Origin: Methylomicrobium sp051061015
GTDB taxonomy: Bacteria > Pseudomonadota > Gammaproteobacteria > Methylococcales > Methylomonadaceae
Length of the DNA: 64,000 nt
Reading direction: 5' to 3'
NCBI GenBank assembly: GCA_051061015.1
Contig: JBPFEG010000060.1
Location: 137,924-201,923 of the forward strand
Positions 50,714 to 59,593 of the stretch are shown piece after piece. Both the position numbers and the translations under genes were made by a program. Under the pieces are notes generated by a model. The model made no database searches. It saw only the letters and a list, made by a program, of their open reading frames with translations, and was not told where the DNA came from. How positions within the stretch are numbered: the stretch's first letter is position 1; each line of letters begins with the position of its first letter.

Positions 50714-52084
50714 ATGGAAAACGCCGCGATTGTTAAAAAATTGATTTCCCGTTTCGCCCTGGATCCCCGGCGCGCGAAAGTGCTGGTTATCGGTCTGGGC
50801 GTAACCGGCTTGTCCGTGGCGAAATATCTGTCAAAGCTGGGCTTCAATTTTGCTGCAGTCGACAGCCGGGACAACCCGCCGTCCCTAAAGGAGTTTGCCG
50901 AGCAGATGCCGGATGTGCCGGTCTTTACCGGCAAATTCAGTGAAGAAGCCTTCCAGGTCGCCACGCATCTGGTGATCAGCCCCGGTGTGGCGCTGATCGA
51001 GCCTGCGATTGCTCAGGCAGTCGCGAACGGTTCAGTGATTGTAAGCGATATCGATCTGTTTGCCTGTTCGACCAATGCGCCTATCGTCGCAATCACCGGT
51101 TCGAACGGCAAAAGCACGGTCACGACAATGCTCGGAGAGATGGCCAAGACTTCAGGCAAACTGGTCGGCGTGGGCGGCAATCTGGGCACGGCGGCGCTGG
51201 ACTTGCTCGAGACCCCGGCGGATTTGTTCGTGCTGGAGCTGTCCAGCTTTCAATTGGAAAGAATGACCGCACTGAACGCGGCCGCCGCGACCGTGCTGAA
51301 CATATCGGCCGATCATCTGGATCGGCATCGGGATATCGAAGAATATGCCGCGGCCAAACAACGCATCTTCGACGGCAACGGGGTGATGGTCATTAACGCC
51401 GATGATCCGCGAGTGAATGCAATGCGACGGAAAGGCCGGCGGACTTATGCCTATTCGATCAAGGAAGCCGCCGATTTTACCTTGGCGAAAATCCAGGGAG
51501 CCGAATGTCTGGTTTATGGCGGCAGAAAGCTGATGGCATTATCTGAATTGCCCTTGGAAGGGCGCCATAATGCCGCCAATGCTCTGGCGGCGTTCGCGCT
51601 GGGAACCGCGGTAGGCCTGAATCCGGAAGCGATGTGTGAGGTGCTCAGACGATTCAGGGGGCTGCCGCACCGGATGCAGCGGATCGCGAAAATCAATGAA
51701 GTGACCTGGATCAACGATTCGAAAGCGACCAATATCGGCGCTTGCGTCGCGGCGCTGCAAGGCTATGACCGCAAGGTGATTCTGCTGGCTGGCGGCGACG
51801 CGAAAGGGGCGGATATGCAGGAATTGCGGCCCGCCGTACAGGAAAAAGTCAAAAGCGTCGTGCTGATGGGCAAGGATGCGGATTTGATCGAACAGGCCTT
51901 GAACGGCTGTGTCCCTGTCTTTCGCGCGCAAAACATGCGCGAAGCTGTGCAGGTTGCCGCCGGTCAAGTTGTCCCGGGCGATATCGTGCTGCTGTCGCCG
52001 GCCTGCGCAAGTCTGGATCAATATAAAAACTACCAGGAACGCGGGGAAATTTTCACCAAAGCCGTCCTGGAACTACGGGCATGA
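50714..52084 (+). CDS. murD: UDP-MurNAc-L-Ala:D-Glu ligase MurD
   Basis: Adds D-glutamate to UDP-MurNAc-L-alanine. The 456-residue protein opens with a Rossmann-like UDP-binding domain (KVLVIGLGVTGLSVAKYLSK near 17), then the ATP P-loop VAITGSNGKSTVTTMLGE near 128, LELSSFQLERM near 175, SADHLDRH near 198, WINDSKATNIGA near 335 and LLAGGDAKGADM near 357. GAGG (with a T insert) lies before the ATG. The ATG of ftsW overlaps its stop by 4 bases. Confidence 0.96.
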   Translation: MENAAIVKKLISRFALDPRRAKVLVIGLGVTGLSVAKYLSKLGFNFAAVDSRDNPPSLKEFAEQMPDVPVFTGKFSEEAFQVATHLVISPGVALIEPAIAQAVANGSVIVSDIDLFACSTNAPIVAITGSNGKSTVTTMLGEMAKTSGKLVGVGGNLGTAALDLLETPADLFVLELSSFQLERMTALNAAAATVLNISADHLDRHRDIEEYAAAKQRIFDGNGVMVINADDPRVNAMRRKGRRTYAYSIKEAADFTLAKIQGAECLVYGGRKLMALSELPLEGRHNAANALAAFALGTAVGLNPEAMCEVLRRFRGLPHRMQRIAKINEVTWINDSKATNIGACVAALQGYDRKVILLAGGDAKGADMQELRPAVQEKVKSVVLMGKDADLIEQALNGCVPVFRAQNMREAVQVAAGQVVPGDIVLLSPACASLDQYKNYQERGEIFTKAVLELRA

Positions 52085-53256
52085 GCATGGATAACCGTCC
52101 ATCCAAAGTCAAACGCTGGCACTTCGATTCGGTGCTATTGATTACGTCGGCCAGTCTGTTATTGATCGGTTTTGTGATGGTGACTTCGTCTTCCTTGCAT
52201 CTGGGCGTTAAACAGGGCGAGACCTCCCTGCATTATCCGATCCGTCAACTGGTGCATATCCTGTTAGGGCTTGGCATGGGCTGGATGATCATGAATGTGC
52301 CGGTGGGCAAATGGGAAAAAATGGGTCCCGCGCTGCTGGCTTTCGGAATGGTATTGTTGACGGTCGTGCTGGTTCCGGGGCTGGGCGTGAAGGTCAAGGG
52401 CAGTACCCGCTGGCTGACGATCGGCGGTCTCAGGATCCAGGTTTCCGAGGCAGTCAAGTTTTTTGCGGTGATCTACATGGCAGGCTATGTGAGCAGGCGC
52501 CAGGCGAAACTGCAATCATCAGCGATGGGTTTGGTCGCGCCGCTCGGTTTATTCGTCGTGGTCGCGTTACTGCTGCTGATGGAGCCCGACCTGGGTTCCG
52601 CGGTGGTGATTCTGTTGATCGTGGTCGGCATGCTGTTTCTGGCCGGTGCGCGCTTATCGATCTTGTTTCCGTTGGGGGCGGTCGGCGTGGTTGCGTTCGC
52701 GTTGCTGGTCTATTTCGAGCCTTATCGGATGAAGCGGATCACCGGCTTCCTGGATCCGTGGGCTGATCCGCTCGGTACCGGGTTCCAATTGGTGCAGGCG
52801 CTGATTTCGTTCGGGCGCGGCGAATGGCTCGGCGTTGGCCTGGGCAGCGGGATACAGAAACTGTTTTATCTGCCAGAGGCGCATACCGACTTCCTGTTTT
52901 CGGTGATCGCCGAGGAACTCGGCTTGGCGGGAGTTGTGGTCGTGATCGGGCTGTTTGCGTTGTTCTTCTGGCGCACGTTCGAGATCGCGGCCGCCGCTGA
53001 AAAGGCGGGGCAATTGTTTGCCGCATTCATTGCCTACGGGCTGGGATTGTGGTTCGGCTTTCAGGCCTTTGTGAACATGGGCGTGAACATGGGCATTTTG
53101 CCGACGAAAGGTTTGACGTTGCCGCTGATGAGTTACGGTGGCGGCAGTATGATTGTAATGTGTGCGGCGGTCGCTTTACTGTTTCGGGTGCATACCGAGG
53201 TTGCGGAAATTCACGCCAGCACGCCAAAAGGAAAATCGAGATGGCAAAACGCATAG
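52081..53256 (+). CDS. ftsW: septal peptidoglycan polymerase FtsW
   Basis: SEDS-family membrane glycosyltransferase working with FtsI at the septum. Of 391 residues with about ten membrane segments. Family motifs are KVKGSTRWLTIGGLRIQVSE near 102, LLLLMEPDLGSAVVILLIVV near 160 with the catalytic-region aspartate loop, DPLGTGFQLVQALISFGRGE near 230, HTDFLFSVIAEELGLAG near 263, and LPTKGLTLPLMSYGGGSMI near 335. Overlaps murD by 4 bases and murG by 16 bases. Confidence 0.96.
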   Translation: MSMDNRPSKVKRWHFDSVLLITSASLLLIGFVMVTSSSLHLGVKQGETSLHYPIRQLVHILLGLGMGWMIMNVPVGKWEKMGPALLAFGMVLLTVVLVPGLGVKVKGSTRWLTIGGLRIQVSEAVKFFAVIYMAGYVSRRQAKLQSSAMGLVAPLGLFVVVALLLLMEPDLGSAVVILLIVVGMLFLAGARLSILFPLGAVGVVAFALLVYFEPYRMKRITGFLDPWADPLGTGFQLVQALISFGRGEWLGVGLGSGIQKLFYLPEAHTDFLFSVIAEELGLAGVVVVIGLFALFFWRTFEIAAAAEKAGQLFAAFIAYGLGLWFGFQAFVNMGVNMGILPTKGLTLPLMSYGGGSMIVMCAAVALLFRVHTEVAEIHASTPKGKSRWQNA

Positions 53257-54293
53257 TCATCATGGCCGGCGGCACCGGCGGTCATGTGTTCCCGGCACTC
53301 GCGGTCGCGGAATCGTTAGTGGAAAAAGGCTGGGAAGTCAGCTGGCTGGGTACACGCAATGGTCTGGAGGCTCGGGTGGTGCCTGAGCATGGTATCGCGA
53401 TCGACTGGTTGTCGGTCGCCGGCGTCAGAGGCAAGGGCGTGCTGTCGAAATTTACCGCCGTATTCAAGCTGATCAAGGCCTGTCTGCAGGCCGCCAGACT
53501 GTTAAGAAAACGTAAACCGGACGTCGTGCTGGGCATGGGTGGTTTTGTTGCCGGTCCCGGTGGGCTGATGGCCAAAGTGTTGGGTATTCCACTGATCATA
53601 CATGAACAGAATCGGGTGCCGGGAACCACAAACCGCTGGCTCGCACGCCTGGCGAGACGCGTGCTGGAAGCGTTTCCGGACAGTTTCGATAAAAAACGAC
53701 AGGCGATTTGCACCGGCAATCCGCTGCGGAAAAAATTTTTACTGGCGGCGGAAGTCCCGCAGGGCAAGAGCGAGCAGAACTTGAAGATATTGATCGTCGG
53801 CGGCAGCCAAGGGGCGCAACGTTTGAATGAAGTCGTACCGGAAGCGATGGCGTTATTAAGCGGTATTCATGTGATTCATCAAACGGGTTCGGCGATGCAG
53901 GAGCTGGTAGCGGCGCGTTACCGTGAGCTCGGCGTCAACGCGGAGGCGGAGGCTTTCATTCAGGACATGGCGCAGGCTTACGAATGGGCGGATCTGGCGA
54001 TTTGCCGGGCAGGCGCAATGACGATCAGCGAACTGGCTGCCAGCGGTTGTCCGGCAATTTTGGTGCCTCTGCCTTGGGCAATTGACGATCATCAGGTCGC
54101 CAATGCGCATTATCTGGCCGATTCCGGCGCGGGACTCATTTTATTGCAGAAAGATTTGACTCCTGAGTCATTAGCGGAAGCTGTGACCGAGGTCAGAGAG
54201 CAACAGGCTGTGATGGCGGCGGCGGCGAAACAGTGCGCCCGGCTCGATGCGACGGAAGTGGTCGCGAATTACTGTATTGCTGAGGCAACCTGA
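53241..54293 (+). CDS. murG: UDP-GlcNAc:lipid I transferase MurG
   Basis: Peripheral membrane glycosyltransferase that turns lipid I into lipid II. The 350-residue GT-B protein starts at ATG 53241, with AAGGAAAA before it; 64 in-frame codons upstream lie in ftsW and are discarded. Motifs are IVIMAGGTGGHVFPALAVAE at the N terminus, VLGMGGFVAGPGGLMAKVLG near 94, HEQNRVPGTTNRWLAR near 123, LIVGGSQGAQRLNEVVPEAM near 186, and CRAGAMTISELAASG near 256. The TGA overlaps the murC start (ATGA-type). Confidence 0.96.
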   Translation: MAKRIVIMAGGTGGHVFPALAVAESLVEKGWEVSWLGTRNGLEARVVPEHGIAIDWLSVAGVRGKGVLSKFTAVFKLIKACLQAARLLRKRKPDVVLGMGGFVAGPGGLMAKVLGIPLIIHEQNRVPGTTNRWLARLARRVLEAFPDSFDKKRQAICTGNPLRKKFLLAAEVPQGKSEQNLKILIVGGSQGAQRLNEVVPEAMALLSGIHVIHQTGSAMQELVAARYRELGVNAEAEAFIQDMAQAYEWADLAICRAGAMTISELAASGCPAILVPLPWAIDDHQVANAHYLADSGAGLILLQKDLTPESLAEAVTEVREQQAVMAAAAKQCARLDATEVVANYCIAEAT

Positions 54294-55732
54294 TGAATAT
54301 ACCGAATATCAATGGGCCGGTCACAGCGCTCTGCAATGTCAAGCGGATTCATTTCGTCGGGATCGGTGGCACCGGCATGAGCGGCATTGCGGAAGTCTTG
54401 CAGAACCTAGGCTACGAGGTTTCCGGCTCGGATATCAAGGAAAGCTCAGCAACCAAGCGGCTTGCCGCTTTAGGTGTGGAAGTGACCATCGGCCATCGGC
54501 GCGAGAACGTCTCCGAGGCCGATGTCGTGGTCGTGTCGAGCGCAATCGACCGCACGAATGAGGAAGTGGATCAGGCCTATCTGGAAAGAATCCCGGTAAT
54601 CCCGCGTGCGGAGATGCTGGCCGAATTGATGCGTTTCCGGTTCGGGATCGCGGTTGCCGGCACACATGGCAAAACGACTACGACCAGCCTGGTTGCGAGC
54701 ATGCTGGCCGAAGGCGGCCTCGATCCGACCTTCGTGATTGGCGGCCGCTTGAATAGCGCCGGTACCAACGCGAAACTGGGCCTGGGCAATTATCTGGTCG
54801 CCGAGGCCGATGAAAGCGATGCTTCTTTCCTGTATTTGCAGCCGATGATGGCGATCGTGACCAATATCGATCAGGACCACATGGCGACCTATCAGGGCAG
54901 TTATCAACGGTTAAAAGATACGTTCATCGAATTTCTGCATCACTTGCCGTTTTACGGAATGGCGGTCTTGTGCATGGATGACGAAGGCATATGCGAAATT
55001 CTGCCGCTGATTTCGAAACCGGTCACGACCTATGGTGTTCACGACGATGCGGATGTGCGTGCAGTGGACATCGTGCAGCAAGGCATGAATACGACCTTTA
55101 CGGTACTCCGCCGCGGTGATTTTCCGCCGCTCGAAGTCACCTTGAATTTGCCGGGCTGGCACAACATGCTCAATTCGCTGGCCGCGATCGGTATCGCGAC
55201 CCGTCTTGGTGTCGATGACCAGGCGATAATCGACAGTTTGCGGGCTTTCAAGGGCGTCGGCAGACGCTTCCAGATGATGGGCGATATCGAGTTGCCGGAA
55301 GGCAAACTGACCCTGGTCGATGACTATGGGCACCATCCGCGCGAAATTGCCGCGACGCTCGAAGCGCTGCGCCAAGCCTGGCCCGATCGCCGCTCGGTGC
55401 TGGTGTTTCAGCCACACCGTTATACGCGGACGCGGGACCTGTTTGAGGACTTTGTGCATGTGCTATCGACGGTGGATGTGCTGGTCCTGATGGACGTTTA
55501 TTCAGCCGGAGAGACCCCCATTCACGGTGCGGATGGCCGGGCATTGAGTCGGGCGATACGAAATCGGGGCAAGGTCGATCCGATTTTCGTCGAAAATTGG
55601 GAAGAATTGCCGGAAGTGCTCTCCGGCATCGTAAAGCCTGACGATGTGATTATGACGATGGGAGCGGGAAATGTCGGCCAAATTGCGACGCAGTTGCCGG
55701 CTATGCTGCAGGATGCGCTGGCTGCATGCTGA
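54293..55732 (+). CDS. murC: UDP-MurNAc:L-alanine ligase MurC
   Basis: Adds the first amino acid of the stem peptide. Of 479 residues: IHFVGIGGTGMSGIAEVLQN near 19, the P-loop AVAGTHGKTTTTSLVASML near 118, VAEADESDASFLYLQPMMAI near 165, LVDDYGHHPREIAATL near 342 and FQPHRYTRTRDLFEDFV near 375. The ADESDASF and HHPREI patterns are specific to MurC. It overlaps murG by one base and murB by 7 bases. Confidence 0.97.
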   Translation: MNIPNINGPVTALCNVKRIHFVGIGGTGMSGIAEVLQNLGYEVSGSDIKESSATKRLAALGVEVTIGHRRENVSEADVVVVSSAIDRTNEEVDQAYLERIPVIPRAEMLAELMRFRFGIAVAGTHGKTTTTSLVASMLAEGGLDPTFVIGGRLNSAGTNAKLGLGNYLVAEADESDASFLYLQPMMAIVTNIDQDHMATYQGSYQRLKDTFIEFLHHLPFYGMAVLCMDDEGICEILPLISKPVTTYGVHDDADVRAVDIVQQGMNTTFTVLRRGDFPPLEVTLNLPGWHNMLNSLAAIGIATRLGVDDQAIIDSLRAFKGVGRRFQMMGDIELPEGKLTLVDDYGHHPREIAATLEALRQAWPDRRSVLVFQPHRYTRTRDLFEDFVHVLSTVDVLVLMDVYSAGETPIHGADGRALSRAIRNRGKVDPIFVENWEELPEVLSGIVKPDDVIMTMGAGNVGQIATQLPAMLQDALAAC

Positions 55733-56634
55733 ATCTGACCCGTGACAGAATGAAAGGCCGCCTGCTCGAAAACGAGCCGCTCGCAAAACATACGAGCTGG
55801 CGTGTCGGTGGGCCAGCAGAAAGGATGTATATCCCTTTTGACCGGCTGGATTTGATCGATTTTATTCGACAATTGCCGCCCGACGAGCCGGTGTATTGGA
55901 TCGGTCTCGGCAGCAATCTGCTGGTCCGGGACGGCGGCATCCGCGGTACCGTGATCAATACCAAGGGACGCTTGAAGGAATTGAAACGCCTGGCCGACGG
56001 GGCAGTTTATGTCGAGGCTGGCGTGCCGTGCGCGCATGTTGCGCGTTTTTGCGGCGAGCAGGGTTTGTGCGGAGCCGAGTTTTTGGCGGGTATTCCGGGC
56101 ACGATGGGCGGCGCGTTGAAAATGAATGCGGGTGCATTCGGCGGCGAAACCTGGGAAATCGTGGAAAGCGTCGAGATGCTTGCGGCAAGCGGCGAGGTCA
56201 CCGAGCGCAGCAAAGATGACTTCCAGATCAGCTACCGCTCAGTCAAGGGCTTCGACGCGAATAAAAAATGGTTTATTTCGGCAGTCTTGCGCCTGCTTCA
56301 GGGCGACACCGAGGTCAGCCAGCAAAAGATTAAAGAATTGTTGGATCGGCGCGGCAAGACCCAGCCGACCAATCAGCCGAGCTGCGGTTCAGTATTTAAG
56401 AATCCACCGGGTGATCATGCGGCGAGATTGATCGAACAGGCCGGCTTGAAAGGCTATTCGATCGGCGGCGCCTGTGTCTCCGAAAAACATGCGAATTTTA
56501 TTGTGAACCTGGGCAATGCGAAGGCGGCCGATATCGAGGCGCTGATCGCCCATGTCCGGCAAACTGTCAAAAACAATTATGGTATCGAACTGCAGACCGA
56601 GGTCTGTATGGTCGGCGAAACGAGTGAGGCTTGA
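55726..56634 (+). CDS. murB: UDP-N-acetylenolpyruvoylglucosamine reductase MurB (type II)
   Basis: FAD enzyme reducing UDP-GlcNAc-enolpyruvate to UDP-MurNAc with NADPH. The 302-residue form is the shorter type II enzyme, as in Bacillus and many gammaproteobacterial dcw clusters, not the E. coli type I. Motifs: HTSWRVGGPAERMYIP near 22, WIGLGSNLLVRDGGIRGTVI near 58, GVPCAHVARFCGEQGLCGAE near 100 followed by GIPGTMGGALKMNAGAFGGE, and the catalytic serine region QPSCGSVFKNPPGDHAARLI near 222. Overlaps murC by 7 bases. Confidence 0.95.
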   Translation: MLNLTRDRMKGRLLENEPLAKHTSWRVGGPAERMYIPFDRLDLIDFIRQLPPDEPVYWIGLGSNLLVRDGGIRGTVINTKGRLKELKRLADGAVYVEAGVPCAHVARFCGEQGLCGAEFLAGIPGTMGGALKMNAGAFGGETWEIVESVEMLAASGEVTERSKDDFQISYRSVKGFDANKKWFISAVLRLLQGDTEVSQQKIKELLDRRGKTQPTNQPSCGSVFKNPPGDHAARLIEQAGLKGYSIGGACVSEKHANFIVNLGNAKAADIEALIAHVRQTVKNNYGIELQTEVCMVGETSEA

Positions 56635-56635
56635 A

Positions 56636-57556
56636 GTGCATAACAATCCGGAACAATTTGGGCGTGTCGCCGTGATGATGGGAGGGACTGCCGCGGAACG
56701 GCCGGTTTCTCTGAGAAGCGGCGCGGCGGTTTATGACGCATTGAAACGCAGGGGCGTCGACGCGGTCGCGATCGATGTGACCGGTAATCCGGTCAATGCC
56801 TTGCAAGGCATCGCAATTGACCGGGTCTTCAATATCATTCATGGCCGCGGCGGGGAAGATGGAGTATTGCAGGCCGTGCTTGAAGCGATGCAGATTCCTT
56901 ACACTGGCAGCGGCGTGCTGGCATCGGCATTGAGCATGGACAAGCTGCGCACGAAATTGTGCTGGCGCGGTTACGGCCTGCCCACGCCTCCCTGGACCTT
57001 GTTGAAGGACGAAGGCGATGTCGATTGCTGCATCGAACAATTGGGCTTTCCGGTTATCGTGAAACCGGCTCAGGAAGGTTCCAGCATTGGGATGAGCAAA
57101 GCGCATAATCGCGAAGAGCTGGTTACTGCTTATCGAACGGCCGCTGCATACAAATGCGATGTGTATGCGGAAGCCTGGGTGACTGGCCAGGAATATACGG
57201 TCGGCATCCTGAACGGTGAAGCGCTACCGGTAATCCGCCTGGAAACGCCGCGAACCTTTTACGACTATGAGGCGAAATACAACGCGAACACGACCAAATA
57301 TCATTGCCCTTGCGGCCTGAATCAAACCGAGGAAAAGCAACTGCAGGAACTCGCGGTCAGTGCCAGCCAGGTAATTGGCGTGCAAGGCTGGGCGCGGGTC
57401 GATGTATTTATCGACCATGCGGGAGATGCGCAATTGATCGAAATTAATACAGTGCCGGGTATGACCGATCACAGTCTGGTGCCGATGGCGGCGCGGCAGG
57501 CCGGGCTGGATTTTGATGAATTGGTGTGGCGAATTTTGGCGACCAGTTGCCGGTAA
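56636..57556 (+). CDS. ddl: D-alanine--D-alanine ligase
   Basis: ATP-grasp enzyme supplying D-Ala-D-Ala to MurF. The GTG at 56636, with GAGG seven bases upstream, gives 306 residues; longer in-frame starts lie within murB. Motifs are VAVMMGGTAAERPVSLRSG at the N terminus, NIIHGRGGEDGVLQAVLEAM near 62, YTGSGVLASALSMDKLRTK near 88, VIVKPAQEGSSIGMSKA near 140, and LIEINTVPGMTDHSLVPMAA near 266. Belongs to the DdlB type found in dcw clusters. Confidence 0.95.
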   Translation: MHNNPEQFGRVAVMMGGTAAERPVSLRSGAAVYDALKRRGVDAVAIDVTGNPVNALQGIAIDRVFNIIHGRGGEDGVLQAVLEAMQIPYTGSGVLASALSMDKLRTKLCWRGYGLPTPPWTLLKDEGDVDCCIEQLGFPVIVKPAQEGSSIGMSKAHNREELVTAYRTAAAYKCDVYAEAWVTGQEYTVGILNGEALPVIRLETPRTFYDYEAKYNANTTKYHCPCGLNQTEEKQLQELAVSASQVIGVQGWARVDVFIDHAGDAQLIEINTVPGMTDHSLVPMAARQAGLDFDELVWRILATSCR

Positions 57557-57558
57557 AA

Positions 57559-58359
57559 ATGAATGTAAGCTGGAAAATCCTCGCCGCGCTAGGGCTGATC
57601 GGCGTTTTGTTCTGGAAAGCGGGGTATGGCATTAAGGCCTACGGCTCGCAGGTGACGCCGGTCAAATATGTTAGAACCGGCGGTGTGTTCCAGTACCTGA
57701 CCAAGGACGAAATTAAAAATACCCTGTTGCCGTTGGTACAGGGAGGATTTTTAGCGACCGATATGCAGGCGGTACATGAGGCGGTCGCGAAACTGCCCTG
57801 GGTGGACGAGGTGGAAGTCAAGCGGGTGTGGCCGGATGCAATCGACATTCGGGTAGGAGAGAAAACCGCTTTTGCGCGTTGGGGCGAAAACAGTCTGATT
57901 ACCGAACAAGGTGTAATTTTTTCACCGCGCAATATCGATCAGTTTCTGATGTTGCCCAAGGTATCGGGACCGCAGCGCCAGGAACAAAAAGTGCTCGAAA
58001 TCATGAAAGGCATTACCACCGCATTGGAAGATCAAGCGATGGTATTGACCGAGTTTGTGATCAATGACCGTTGGGCATGGAGAATACGGCTAGCCAACGG
58101 TATGGAGATCCTGCTGGGGCGGGAAGACCAGTTAAAGAAATTGCAGCGTTTTTTAAGAACGCTGCCGATTCTGGGGCTGGAGCAGACGGAGGCGATTGCA
58201 GTCGCCGATTTGCGCTATCCGAACGGTTATGCGGTGACCTGGCGACCCGAGGCAGCCGAGATCGACTGGAGCAAATTAGCGGATCCGAAGCCAGTGGACG
58301 AAAAAACGACCAATAAGGCGACACAGAGTAAAAAATATGGCAAAAAAAACAGAGCGTAA
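57559..58359 (+). CDS. ftsQ: cell division protein FtsQ
   Basis: Bitopic divisome protein of 266 residues, binding FtsL and FtsB. It has a short cytoplasmic end, one membrane helix (WKILAALGLIGVLFW, about residues 5-19), a POTRA domain (VFQYLTKDEIKNTLL near 44, then LPWVDEVEVKRVWPDAIDI) and a FtsQ/DivIB beta domain ending in YPNGYAVTWRP. ATG 57559, two bases after ddl, is chosen; an in-frame GTG at 57526 would lie inside ddl. A basic tail (KKYGKKNRA) overlaps the ftsA start by 23 bases. Confidence 0.92.
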   Translation: MNVSWKILAALGLIGVLFWKAGYGIKAYGSQVTPVKYVRTGGVFQYLTKDEIKNTLLPLVQGGFLATDMQAVHEAVAKLPWVDEVEVKRVWPDAIDIRVGEKTAFARWGENSLITEQGVIFSPRNIDQFLMLPKVSGPQRQEQKVLEIMKGITTALEDQAMVLTEFVINDRWAWRIRLANGMEILLGREDQLKKLQRFLRTLPILGLEQTEAIAVADLRYPNGYAVTWRPEAAEIDWSKLADPKPVDEKTTNKATQSKKYGKKNRA

Positions 58360-59563
58360 TTTAATCGTGGGTCTGGATATCGGCACGACTAAAGTCGCTG
58401 CTATTGTCGGAGAAATCACCAGCGAAGGCAGCATTGAGGTGATCGGGCTCGGCCAGACCGCATCGCGTGGTTTGAAAAAAGGCGTCGTAGTGAATCTGGA
58501 ATCGACCGTCAATTCAATCCAGCGGGCGATCGAGGAAGCGGAGTTGATGGCGGGCTGTCAGATCAAGTCGGTGTTTGCGGGCATTGCCGGCAGCCATATC
58601 AAAAGCCTGAATTCGCACGGCATCGTCGCAATCAAGGATAAGGAGGTTACCCAGTACGATATCGATCGGGTGATCGATTCGGCGCGCGCGGTCGCAATTC
58701 CGGCTGACCAAAAGATTCTGCATATCTTGCCACAGGAGTTCGTGATCGATCAGCAGGAAGGGATCAAGGAAGCGATCGGTATGTCAGGCATTCGCCTGGA
58801 AGCGAAAGTGCACATGGTAACCAGCAGCGTCAGTGCGCAGCAAAACATTATCAAGTGCATCCGGCGCTGCGCGCTGGAAGTCGACGATATCGTGCTTGAA
58901 CAACTGGCGTCCTGTAATGCGGTGCTGACCGAGGACGAAAAAGAGCTGGGCGTCTGCCTGATCGATATCGGCGGCGGGACGACTGACATTGCCGTCTTTG
59001 TCGATGGCGCGATCAAACATACCGCCGTGATTCCGATTGCCGGGGATCAGGTGACGAATGACATCGCGGTTGCTCTGAGGACGCCAACCGTGAATGCGGA
59101 AGAGATCAAGCGCAAATATGCCTGCGCCTTGACACAGCTCGCCAATGTCGAAGGCACGATCGATGTGCCCAGCATCGGGGACCGGGGGCCGCGCAAGATT
59201 TCGATGCAGAACCTCGCGGAGATCATCGAACCGCGTTATGAAGAATTATTAATGCTCGTACAGTCGGAACTGAGGCGCAGCGGATATGAAGAATTGATTG
59301 CCGCCGGTATTGTGTTGACCGGTGGCAGTTCTAAGGTGACGGGATTAATCGAATTGGCGGAGGAGATATTCCACATGCCGGTACGGCTGGGAATTCCGCA
59401 AAACGTCATGGGATTGCCGGAGGTAGTCAGAAATCCGATCTATTCGACCGGCATTGGTTTGTTGATTTATGGCAAGGAACACCAGAATTATGGAAGAAGC
59501 CTAGAAAATGAGGGAGCGAGTTGGTGGTCGAAAATAAAAAGTTGGTTTCAGGGTAATTTTTAA
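58337..59563 (+). CDS. ftsA: cell division protein FtsA
   Basis: Actin-like ATPase that tethers FtsZ to the membrane. The 408-residue protein has NLIVGLDIGTTKVAAIVGEI at the N terminus, the 1C domain with GIAGSHIKSLNSHG near 83, LIDIGGGTTDIAVFVDGAIK near 208, ITGGSSKVTG-like VLTGGSSKVTGLIELAEEIF near 331, and a C-terminal amphipathic helix (SWWSKIKSWFQGNF) that serves as membrane anchor. It overlaps ftsQ by 23 bases and precedes ftsZ by 30 bases. Confidence 0.96.
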   Translation: MAKKTERNLIVGLDIGTTKVAAIVGEITSEGSIEVIGLGQTASRGLKKGVVVNLESTVNSIQRAIEEAELMAGCQIKSVFAGIAGSHIKSLNSHGIVAIKDKEVTQYDIDRVIDSARAVAIPADQKILHILPQEFVIDQQEGIKEAIGMSGIRLEAKVHMVTSSVSAQQNIIKCIRRCALEVDDIVLEQLASCNAVLTEDEKELGVCLIDIGGGTTDIAVFVDGAIKHTAVIPIAGDQVTNDIAVALRTPTVNAEEIKRKYACALTQLANVEGTIDVPSIGDRGPRKISMQNLAEIIEPRYEELLMLVQSELRRSGYEELIAAGIVLTGGSSKVTGLIELAEEIFHMPVRLGIPQNVMGLPEVVRNPIYSTGIGLLIYGKEHQNYGRSLENEGASWWSKIKSWFQGNF

Positions 59564-59593
59564 CTTAATGATGACGAATTTTAGGGGTGGTTT